In this document: positions 16,246-24,500 of the stretch, one piece after another
Numbering within the stretch: the stretch's first letter is position 1
Layout of the letters: the number at the start of each line of letters is the position of its first letter
NCBI RefSeq assembly: GCF_024700075.1
Contig: NZ_JAJONE010000001.1
Span: 1,764,001-1,828,000, forward strand
From: Hymenobacter sp. J193
Lineage (GTDB): Bacteria > Bacteroidota > Bacteroidia > Cytophagales > Hymenobacteraceae
DNA: 64,000 nucleotides
Direction: 5' to 3'
Position numbers and translations under genes: made by a program
Notes under the pieces: model-generated
The model's input: the letters and a program-made list of their open reading frames with translations, nothing else
What the model was told of the DNA's origin: nothing
Databases searched by the model: none

Positions 16246-17002
16246 ATGAAAAAGACTCCCCTTCTCGCTCTTTCGCTGCTGTCGGCAGCTGCTCTTTCCA
16301 GCTTCCTCTGCCTATGCCCAGGGTCCCAGCGGATTTCGCGTGGGGCTGAAAGCCGGTGGTACCTACTCCAATGTCTCGGGCGACGACGTGAAGCAGTTCA
16401 CCGGCTCCGGCTACGATACCAGCCTAGGCTCCTACAAGCTGGGCTACAACGCCGGCCTGACCTTCAACCTGCCCGTCAGCAGTGACGGATTCTTCTCTAT
16501 TGCACCGGAGCTGCTTTACAACCGCAAAGGCTACGAAATCACCGCCGACCAGAAAGATGGTCTGCCCCTCGGAGTAGAGAAGTATGAGATAGAGCAGCAG
16601 CGCGTGCTGCACTACATCGACCTGCCCATCATGGCCCGCATTAATGCCGATGGATTCTTCTTTGAGGCCGGCCCGCAGGTAAGTTACCTGTTCGGCTCGC
16701 GCACCAAAACGCAGACAACAACCAAATACACCAACGGCGATAAGGACAAGACCGAAGACCGGTCTGAGTTCGTGGATTACCTCGGCGGTATCCGCAAAGA
16801 AAAGTACAAGGGCGACCTGTCGAATATAGACATCAGCGCCGTAGCCGGCCTGGGCTACCAGACCGAAAGCGGCGTGAGCCTGGGCTTGCGCTACGCCCGG
16901 GGCTTCAACTCGCTTATCGACAGCAAAGACTCCGACAACGAGCCGAAAGTGTTCAACAATGCTTTCACCCTGCAGGTAGGTTACCTCATCGGCGGCAACT
17001 AA
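16246..17002 (+). pseudogene. Porin-family outer-membrane barrel (paralog 2), frameshifted in the signal peptide
   Basis: An ATG at 16246 opens a typical signal peptide (MKKTPLLALSLLSAAALSS), but the frame then encodes unrelated residues and stops. Continuing in the next frame from about 16302 restores SSAYAQ, then GFRVGLKAGGTYSNVSGDDV and a complete barrel ending at 17002. Removing one base in the interval 16295-16308 (for example from TTCC) gives an uninterrupted 251 aa protein closely similar to paralogs 1 and 3. As written, only a signal-less 220 aa protein from GTG 16340 could be made. It may be a real frameshift or a sequence error. Confidence 0.8.
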
Positions 17003-17032
17003 CCCGCGTGGCAGGTTTCCAAACCTCTGTTT

Positions 17033-17067
17033 AAAAGTCCGGCTGCCAGTGGCAGCCGGACTTTTTT
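17033..17067 (+). terminator. Intrinsic terminator after barrel paralog 2
   Basis: A perfect stem, AAAAGTCCGGCTGCC with its complement, has a three-base loop and a T run. It shares its AGTCCGG/CCGGACT base with the terminator after paralog 3. Confidence 0.9.
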
Positions 17068-17216
17068 GGCGTGCAACGGCATTGATACGCTGGCCGATAG
17101 CCAAAGCAGCTACGCCGGTTGCCTGTCCGGGCAGCTTAGTTCGGCAATAGGCTGGCACGCTTTTCGTTTTGAGTTCCCCATCTGTGCAATTTCTCTCACC
17201 TAACTTCATTGCACCC

Positions 17217-17885
17217 ATGAAAAAGACTTCTTTGCTCGTGGCCGCTGCCCTGGTAGCCGGCGCTTTGGCTTCTTCCTCCGCGCACGCTCAGGGTATCCGC
17301 CTCGGCTTCAAAGGGGGCGCCAACTACTCCAACCTCTCCGGCGACCTGGTCAACGAAAACCGCTTCCAGAACAAGTGGGGCGCCCACGGCGGCATCATGG
17401 CCAACATCAGCTTCACCGACGACGGCTTTCTTTCGATTCAGCCCGAGGTTCTGTACTCGCAGAAGGGCTTCAAGTTTGATGAAAGTGAACTGTTCGGTAT
17501 TGTAAAATACCAAGGCAGCCGCACCTACAACTATATTGATGTGCCGGTGCTGGTCAAAATCAACGCCGATGGGTTTTTCTTCGAAGCCGGCCCGCAGTAC
17601 AGCTACCTGCTGAAGGTGAAAGACGAGACGGAGCGTAGCTTTAACGGCGGCCTTTCCTACGCCAAGTATTCCGGTACTGAGGACCTCGATGACGTAAACC
17701 GCAGCGAAATCGGGTATGCGGCCGGGTTGGGCTACCAATCAACGGCGGGTTTTCTGGTAGGTATTCGCTATAACGGCTCCTTCACTGATTTCGCCAAGGA
17801 CGGCTACACGGGCGACGCTGATGTGCGCAATGCCCGTAACTCCGTGTTTCAGGCCTCTATCGGTTACCTCATTCCTAGCAAATAA
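17217..17885 (+). CDS. Porin-family outer-membrane beta-barrel protein (paralog 3)
   Basis: 222 aa from ATG 17217, with signal peptide MKKTSLLVAAALVAGALASS cut near AHAQ. Strands match paralogs 1 and 2: IRLGFKGGANYSNLSGDLV, FLSIQPEVLYSQKGFKF, YNYIDVPVLVKINADGFFFE, AGPQYSYLLKV, and the end strand IGYLIPSK. The N-terminus is almost the same as that of paralog 2 before its frame break, which helped locate that break. Confidence 0.85.
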   Translation: MKKTSLLVAAALVAGALASSSAHAQGIRLGFKGGANYSNLSGDLVNENRFQNKWGAHGGIMANISFTDDGFLSIQPEVLYSQKGFKFDESELFGIVKYQGSRTYNYIDVPVLVKINADGFFFEAGPQYSYLLKVKDETERSFNGGLSYAKYSGTEDLDDVNRSEIGYAAGLGYQSTAGFLVGIRYNGSFTDFAKDGYTGDADVRNARNSVFQASIGYLIPSK

Positions 17886-17904
17886 GCCTCACTGAGCAAC
17901 AAGC

Positions 17905-17940
17905 AAGTCCGGTTCCCTGGCAGGGAACCGGACTTTTTAT
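17905..17940 (+). terminator. Intrinsic terminator after barrel paralog 3
   Basis: AAGTCCGGTTCCC pairs with GGGAACCGGACTTTTT around a short loop. It resembles the preceding paralog's terminator. Confidence 0.9.
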
Positions 17941-18081
17941 CTATTCAGAAGTTGCTATAAGTACTTGACAGCAGGCAGCTCAGTATATTTGGTCGGGCAA
18001 GCCGCCTCTGTTCTTACTTAAGCGTCACTACTTACAGTACCAGCGCTTTTGGCTGGTACTATCTTTCCACAGTATCCAGAT

Positions 18082-18696
18082 ATGAAACACATATTCCTGC
18101 TGCTATTGCTTACCGGCTTTACTATTATTGCGCGTGCCCAGCAAACCGTGGTAGGCATGCGTGGTGGCTTTCACCTGAGCACCTATACAGGCCCTGGATC
18201 CGGTGGCTCACAGCTACTACCAGGTGGCACTGTGGGTATTACCACTACATCTTCCTTTAACTCCCTTGCAATTCTTGTGCTGCAAGCCGAATTGCTGTAT
18301 TCGGGCAAAGGCGCCAAGGCTTTAGATAATGGAATAGCCGCACGGCAGCGCCTGCACTATCTCGAATTACCCGTGTTGCTGCAGTATCGGATCAACCATC
18401 TGGAGCTGGAAGCAGGCCCACAATTCGGATTTCTGGTAGCCCAGCGGACAAAGGTGACTTACCCTAATGGCAGCTACAAGGACTATACTACCACGAGTGG
18501 CTTAGGGGTATTTCAAGCAGGCTTTATAGTAGGAGCAGCGTACCGAGCCAAGGGAGGATTGGGTTTTGGACTGCGCTATAATGGTGGCATCAGTGATATG
18601 GCACCTTACAGTGGAGAGAAGAACATGGCCGTGCAGGGGCACCTTAGCTACCTATTCAGTGCCTTACCCATGGCAACTTCTACGGCAGGAAAGTAA
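18082..18696 (+). CDS. Porin-family outer-membrane beta-barrel protein (paralog 4)
   Basis: 204 aa from ATG 18082 with signal peptide (HIFLLLLLTGFTIIARAQQ). Barrel features: VVGMRGGFHLSTYTG, LQAELLYSGKGAKAL, LHYLELPVLLQYRI, LELEAGPQFGFLVA, GFGLRYNGGISDMA, and a last strand SYLFSAL. It is more diverged and visibly more AT-rich than its three neighbours, so it may be an older or separately acquired copy. Confidence 0.8.
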   Translation: MKHIFLLLLLTGFTIIARAQQTVVGMRGGFHLSTYTGPGSGGSQLLPGGTVGITTTSSFNSLAILVLQAELLYSGKGAKALDNGIAARQRLHYLELPVLLQYRINHLELEAGPQFGFLVAQRTKVTYPNGSYKDYTTTSGLGVFQAGFIVGAAYRAKGGLGFGLRYNGGISDMAPYSGEKNMAVQGHLSYLFSALPMATSTAGK

Positions 18697-18726
18697 GTCT
18701 GACTGGATTAGATAATCCACCAATAC

Positions 18727-18762
18727 AATGGCCCTCCCCTAGATGGGAAAGGCCATTATATT
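18727..18762. terminator. Intrinsic terminator between convergent genes
   Basis: AATGGCCCTCCC pairs imperfectly with GGGAAAGGCCATT, followed by ATATTT. It lies between paralog 4 and the convergent dipeptidase gene. Confidence 0.65.
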
Positions 18763-18775
18763 TAGCTGAGCAGCC

Positions 18776-20143
18776 TTAGCCCCGGCTGGCGGCTACGTAG
18801 TTCTGGAAGAAGTGCGGAATCGTCTCAATGCCCTTCAGGAAGTTGAATACCCCGTAATGCTCGTTGGGCGAGTGGATGGCATCGGAGTCCAGCCCGAAGC
18901 CCAGCAGCACGGAATCCAGGCCCAGCTCCGTCTTGAACATAGCCACGATGGGGATTGAGCCCCCGCCCCGGGTTGGAATGGGCTTTTTGCCGAAGGTAGT
19001 TTCGAGGGCCCTGGCCGCCGCCCGGTAAGCCACCGAATCGGTAGGCGTAACCACCGGCTCACCGCCATGGTGCGGCGTTACTTTCACCGTGACGCTGGGC
19101 GGGGCAATGCGCTCAAAGTGCTGCTGAAACAGTTGGGTGATTTCGTCGGAGGTTTGGTGGGGCACCAGGCGCATGGAAATCTTGGCGTAGGCCTTGGAGG
19201 CAATAACCGTTTTGGCGCCTTCGCCGGTGTAGCCGCCCCAGATGCCGTTTACGTCCAGCGTAGGCCGGATGCCGATGCGCTCCACGGTGGTGTATCCTTC
19301 CTCGCCGTAGATGTCCTTCAGGCCGATGCTTTGCTTGAACTCATCGTCGGAGTGCGGCACGCGGTTCAGCTCGGCACGCTCCTCGGCGCTGAGCACGGCC
19401 ACGTTGTCGTAGAAACCGGGGATGGTGATGTCGTTGTTTTCATCGTGCAGGGAGGCTATCATCTTGCAGAGGATGTTGATGGGGTTGGGCACGGCCCCGC
19501 CGTAGAGTCCGGAGTGCAGGTCGCGGTTGGGGCCCGTCACTTCTACTTCGTGGTAGCTGAGGCCCCGCAGGCCTACTTCGATGCTGGGCTGGTCGTTGCT
19601 GAGGATGCCGGTATCGGAAATCAGGATGACATCGGCCTTCAGCTTTTCCTTGTTGGCGCGCACGAACAGGGCCAGGTTGTTGGAGCCCACTTCCTCCTCG
19701 CCCTCAATCATGATCTTCACATTGCAGGGTACGCCGCCCTGGCTGCGCTGCATCAGCTCGAAGGCTTTCACGTGCATGTACACCTGACCTTTGTCGTCGC
19801 AGGCGCCGCGGGCGTAAATCTTCTCGTTCTTGATAACGGGCTCGAAGGGCGGCGAATCCCAGAGCTCGTAGGGGTCGGCGGGCTGCACGTCGTAGTGGCC
19901 GTAGACGAGGACGGTGGGCAGGCTGGGGTCGATGAGCTTTTCGCCGTATACGATGGGGTTGCCGGCCGTGGGGCACAGCTCCACGTTTTCGAGGCCGGCC
20001 TCTTCCAGACGCATTTTCAGGTAGTCGGCGGCCCGCAGCACATCTTGGTGAAACTTGGGGTCGGCCGAAACGGACGGAATACGAAGCCACTCCAGCAGCT
20101 CGCTCAGAAACCGCTCCTGGTGTTGTTCAATGTAGGTGGACAT
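18776..20143 (-). CDS. M20-family dipeptidase (zinc peptidase)
   Basis: A 455 aa cytoplasmic di-zinc metallopeptidase of the M20/ArgE-DapE-CPG2 group, likely acting on dipeptides. Visible motifs: metal-binding VYGHYDVQPADP, the bridging-Asp block GACDDKGQ, the catalytic EE in MIEGEEEVGSNN, DTG in ISDTGI, DLHSGLYGG in the dimerisation domain and GGGSIPIVAMF near the C-terminus. ATG 20143 starts at MSTYIEQHQERFLSELLEWL, the usual N-terminal helix, and a TACTTTTG box lies 23 bases upstream. Confidence 0.92.
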   Translation of the reverse strand: MSTYIEQHQERFLSELLEWLRIPSVSADPKFHQDVLRAADYLKMRLEEAGLENVELCPTAGNPIVYGEKLIDPSLPTVLVYGHYDVQPADPYELWDSPPFEPVIKNEKIYARGACDDKGQVYMHVKAFELMQRSQGGVPCNVKIMIEGEEEVGSNNLALFVRANKEKLKADVILISDTGILSNDQPSIEVGLRGLSYHEVEVTGPNRDLHSGLYGGAVPNPINILCKMIASLHDENNDITIPGFYDNVAVLSAEERAELNRVPHSDDEFKQSIGLKDIYGEEGYTTVERIGIRPTLDVNGIWGGYTGEGAKTVIASKAYAKISMRLVPHQTSDEITQLFQQHFERIAPPSVTVKVTPHHGGEPVVTPTDSVAYRAAARALETTFGKKPIPTRGGGSIPIVAMFKTELGLDSVLLGFGLDSDAIHSPNEHYGVFNFLKGIETIPHFFQNYVAASRG

Positions 20144-20166
20144 AGGCGGGAAGTTTGGGATGGGCG

Positions 20167-20174
20167 CAAAAGTA
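20167..20174 (-). promoter_or_regulatory. Bacteroidota-type -7 box for the M20 dipeptidase
   Basis: Minus strand TACTTTTG, a full TAnnTTTG match, 23 bases before the ATG. Confidence 0.5.
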
Positions 20175-20258
20175 GGGAAGGAAATGGTAGGGCTTAATAC
20201 GGAGCTCATAGAGCTAAGAGTACTCCAAGACCATTTTTCTGGTCGTTGGTATCACCAC

Positions 20259-20702
20259 TTAACCATTCATCGTCAAATACCCTATCCACACCAGAAGGCA
20301 GCTTACGGCTATTACTAAAGCCCGATATGGCCATCTGCGTATCACAGCCAGTATTATAAGTATTGCGGTTGGTAGTAAATAAATGGCACCCTGTTTGGTT
20401 TTGTTGGGTACTTCTAAAAAGCTCCATGTTGCAGAGTCAAATACCCAGATTAACCCTATATAGATGATATTGAATATCGTAGTCAATAGGCCAACCAACA
20501 GTAAACGACCTACCTGCAACTTTGTCGTTTCCTGACCTTGTAGCGTTGCAAGGAGAACAAGCCAGAACAAGCCAATTGCTAATGGAAGGCCAACGATTAA
20601 CCCGAAAGTTTGAGGAATAATAAAATCTCCCAACGCATACGCGGGCTGGCAAACTGCTGCAAACAGCGTAACAGCACCGATGCGTCGTAGAATTTGATTC
20701 AT
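20259..20702 (-). CDS. Four-segment membrane protein, unknown function
   Basis: 147 aa with about four hydrophobic segments (TFGLIVGLPLAIGLFWLVLL, LLLVGLLTTIFNIIYIGLIW, AIYLLPTAILIILAVI, ALVIAVSCLLVWIGYL). No family is recognised. It is noticeably more AT-rich than both neighbours, hinting at recent acquisition or relaxed selection. It follows plsY on the same strand with a 27-base gap, so it could be co-transcribed with it. Confidence 0.55.
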   Translation of the reverse strand: MNQILRRIGAVTLFAAVCQPAYALGDFIIPQTFGLIVGLPLAIGLFWLVLLATLQGQETTKLQVGRLLLVGLLTTIFNIIYIGLIWVFDSATWSFLEVPNKTKQGAIYLLPTAILIILAVIRRWPYRALVIAVSCLLVWIGYLTMNG

Positions 20703-20729
20703 CAGTAGCAGCCTTGTTGGTTATATGAT

Positions 20730-21374
20730 TTACTTCTTATCCCAGGGCATGGGCACGCGGCTTTCGGTGCCGGCGCGCAGGCGGCCGATGTTGGCGCGGT
20801 GGGTATAGATGAGCAAAGCTGCCAGCACGAAGCCCACTCCAATGAGGAAAGGCTGCGGGGGCCGGAACTGGGGCAGCAGCTGCAACAGGGCAAAGCTCAC
20901 GCCGGCCGTCATGCTGCTCAGAGACACGTAGCGCGTGGTGAGCAGCACCGCCAGAAAGATGAGCAGGCACACGCCCACCGTGGCCGGAGCTACGCCCAGC
21001 ATCATGCCCAGGATGGTAGCCACGCCCTTGCCCCCGCGAAACTGCGCAAACACCGGGTAGATGTGCCCTACCACGGCCAGTACGCCGCAGGCCAAGCGGT
21101 AGTACACCTCGTGCTCGGGCGCAATAGCGCCCTGGCTTACCAGCCAGACCGGCAGCACGTAGGCCGCCACGAAGCCCTTAAGCGCATCTACCACCAGCAC
21201 AAAGGAGCCGGGCTTTTTGCCCAGCACCCGGAAGGTATTGGTGGCGCCGGCGTTGCCGGAGCCATGCTCGCGCACATCGAGGCCGTAGAAGCGGCGGCCC
21301 ACCCACAGGGCCGTGGGAATGGAGCCAAGCAGGTAAGCGGCCAGCAGGGCGCCCAGAATCAGAAGCAGATGCAT
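20730..21374 (-). CDS. plsY: Acyl-phosphate:glycerol-3-phosphate acyltransferase PlsY
   Basis: Integral membrane enzyme that puts the first acyl chain onto glycerol 3-phosphate in phospholipid synthesis. The 214 aa product has the three PlsY loops: GSIPTALWVGRRF with GSGNAGATNTFRVLG, HIYPVFAQFRGGKGVAT, and RYVSLSSM, spread over about five to seven membrane helices. ATG 21374 begins the first hydrophobic helix (LLLILGALLAAYLLGSIP), and a TATCTTTG box lies 27 bases upstream. Confidence 0.94.
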   Translation of the reverse strand: MHLLLILGALLAAYLLGSIPTALWVGRRFYGLDVREHGSGNAGATNTFRVLGKKPGSFVLVVDALKGFVAAYVLPVWLVSQGAIAPEHEVYYRLACGVLAVVGHIYPVFAQFRGGKGVATILGMMLGVAPATVGVCLLIFLAVLLTTRYVSLSSMTAGVSFALLQLLPQFRPPQPFLIGVGFVLAALLIYTHRANIGRLRAGTESRVPMPWDKK

Positions 21375-21401
21375 ACGCGGAGGAACGGGGAGGGAGGAGG
21401 T

Positions 21402-21409
21402 CAAAGATA
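21402..21409 (-). promoter_or_regulatory. Bacteroidota-type -7 box for plsY
   Basis: Minus strand TATCTTTG, a full TAnnTTTG match, 27 bases before the plsY ATG. Confidence 0.5.
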
Positions 21410-21466
21410 GCGGAACCGCATTGGTGGCCTTCCTACGGTTTTCGGCAATAGGAAGGTACAGGCGCA

Positions 21467-21500
21467 AAAAGCCCCCGCCAGCAGAACCAGCGGGGGCTTT
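21467..21500 (-). terminator. Intrinsic terminator after the giant secreted protein gene
   Basis: On the minus strand AAAGCCCCCGC pairs with GCGGGGGCTTTTT, ending in T residues. It lies just past the stop codon of the giant gene and before plsY. Confidence 0.8.
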
Positions 21501-21517
21501 CCTATCGCCAAAGGAGC

Positions 21518-24500
21518 TTACTGCTCGCCGAAGGGGTCGTCGGCAGATTCCTTTTTCTTCTTTTTCTTTTTGCTGGTATCCTCGGTCGGGGTCGTGGGCG
21601 TGTCTACGGTGGGCTCGGTAACGACCGGCTCGTCTTTCTTCTTTTTCTTTTTGCCGGTATCCTCGGCCGGAGCGGCATCGGTGGGCGTGGCGGCCGGCTC
21701 TTCGGTGGCTTCGTCCTTTTTCTTTTTCTTTTTGCGGTCTACCGGCGCATCGTCAATGGGGGCATCGGCGGCGGGCTCGGTGACTACGTCGAACTCGGAG
21801 CCTTTCTTTTTCTTTTTCTTGCCCGTTTCCTCGGTGGCATCAGGCTCCGGCTCCGGCTGGGTGGTCACGATTTTCTTGGCCGCGTCCTTGCCCGTGAGGC
21901 CCAGATAGGTTTTGCGGAAGCGGTTGAGGAAGGACTGCACCTCCTGGTCGTCGCCTAGGAAGAAGCCGTACTCCGTGGCCGTGTTGTAGTCACCTTTGGC
22001 TTTGAAGCCCACGATTTCGTCGTAGGAGCCGTGCTGGGCCTTGGTGAGCACCGTGTTGTTGGAGTACTTGATGTAGTACCAGGTCTGGGGCTCGGCCTCA
22101 AGGTACATTTCCACCACGTCGCCCGTCGACTCCTTCTTGATTTCGATGAAGCCGTCGATTTCCGCGTTGATGTCCTTCTTGTAGATGCTGACCAGGCCAA
22201 TCTTGCCGGTGGAGTACCAGGCCCGCTGCTTTTCGGACCATGTCAGCTTTACCCGGTTGAGCACGATGGTGCGCAGCAGCTTGGGCGAGAGTTTCTGCAG
22301 GGGCGAGTAGCCGCCTTTGCGGTTCTGGTACTGCTGCACAGCCTTGCTGCCCACAAACTCGCCCAGCTTCAGGTACTCCTCGCGGGTACCGGTCATGGCC
22401 TCGGGCAGGCCTTTGGCGTAGCGGCCCATGTCCTCGCCCATGGCTATAATGGCTTTTTCGGGCAGGTTGATGTCGAGGGCCATGAACGTGTCCATGGTAT
22501 AGCGGCTGCTGTCGGGCTTGCCAAAGCCGATGGCCGATGCCTCCAGGGTGTAGTCCTTGTTGGAGTTGATCAGCTCCACCTTCCCCCGGAACGTCATGGT
22601 GGTGGTTGAGTCGTTGAAGGTCATCACGCTGCCTTCGTACACGTCGGGGCTTTCTTCCTGGCGGCCCATACGGAAGGTGCGCTTGGCCGCATCAAAGCTC
22701 AGGGTGCCATCCACCTGAAACACGTTCAGGTCCGTCACGCTGGGCTTCTGCCCCACAAACAGCGGGTACACCTTATTGCTTTCCGACAGAAACAGCCCCG
22801 TAAACAGCGGTGAGCCATCTTCCGCCTTCGGATCCTGTACCCGCAGCTGAATTCGTTTGGGGTCGATGGAGTCCTGCACGGCAAACCAGGTGGACGCGTT
22901 GGGGCTTTTCACAAACTCCAGCTTCGACTGCCCATCGAAGGCAAAGCGCTTTTTCTTGGAGTTCATAATGGCGCTGCCCCGGTAGGCAATGCGCGGGGCC
23001 AGATGAAACTTATCCTCCGCCTTGATGGAGGCCGTAGCCAGCGTCACCGGCCCGGCTTTGTTGTCGCCGTTGCGGCCCATCAGGCGGGCGCCCAGTCCTT
23101 TGCCGGTGCTGGCCGTGAGGCCCGCCAGCCCCTGCGTGGAGTCAATGCGGAAGTTGGCAAACTTCAGGGCAAACGAGTCGGCGGCGGCATTTTTGTAGCT
23201 ATAGAGCGCGCTGCCGGTAAAGGCCAGGCGCGACTGCACGTCCACCTCGCCCTGGTAGAGCGCGTGGTATTTCTGCAGCGTGTCCATCGTTACGCGGGCG
23301 TTGCGGAAGGCGCGCATATCGGCGCTGGCAGCCACGTACACTTTGTTGGAGTCGGGCTCAATCCAGGCATCAGCCGAGGAAATGCGCGGCACGCCACCGG
23401 CCAGCAAGGTATACTGCTTCAGGTCGTAGACCCCGCTGGAAGCCTGAAACTTGAGGCCGTGCTGGTCGGGCCGGGTGGAGTAGAAGTAGGAGCGCGTGGA
23501 ATCCGCACCGGGTGATACCCGGAACACCACCGTCTTTTTCTTGAAGTCCCACTTGCCGCCGCTCAGCGACGTGCGGTACTGGGTGTAGGGCAGCTCTACG
23601 TTGGCCGAGCCGGTTTTCTCGGGCGAGAAGTCGGCAAAGCCCTGCTTGATGTCGTAGTCGATAGCCACGTCGGTGGCCTGCACGGCCGGCTTGTTTACCT
23701 CGCTGGATTTGATGCTGAGCGTGGCGCCATTGCCCTTGTAGTGGTGCTGCAGGAACGTGAAGCTGCGCGAGCGAACCAAGGACTGGGGCCCCTCGATGCG
23801 GCCGTTGCCGTAGAGGCCGGTGGGCGTCAGCACGGCCTCGCCCCGGTACGAGAAGGCCCCGCCGTAGAAGCGCATATCCTGCCCCGATTTAGCCGTGCTC
23901 CAGTACATAGAGTCCTGGCGTACAGCCCACTTCATCTGGTAGCCCGGCAGCAGATCCACCTTCGGGTATTCGGCCCCTTTGTACGGGCCCTCGACCAAAG
24001 AGGCCGTAGTGCCCACCGTCACCACCGAGTCCTTGTAGAAGATAAACTGCTTGCTCTGGAGCGTGGCAGCCAGGTACTTTATTTCGCCCACGCCCTGGAT
24101 ACCGCGGTTGCTCATCTTCACGGTATTATACAGGCGGCCTTTGTTGCCGTAAAGCGGGAAGCCCTCCTTGGGCAGCTGGTACACGAAGCCCAGGGAGCCG
24201 TCGTCCTGCATCGTGAGCTTGGTGGCGAAGGCCGGCATGATGTCACCCGTCACAAACTTGCCTTTGAAGCCTACCGCTGAGCGGTTCTTGTTGTTCAGGG
24301 AGTCGATGCGGAACGGCGGAATATCGAAATACACGGTGGTATCGTAGGCGCCGCCGAGCACCTCGGGCTTGTTGAAGAATACGTAAGCCCCGGTGGTAGC
24401 ATCAAACGACGGGTAGGAACCGATTTTCTTGCGGCCCGACTTGTTTTTGGGGTGGTTGATGTAGAGCTTGCCCGCCGAGTTCTTGCTCTTGTTGGTCAGG

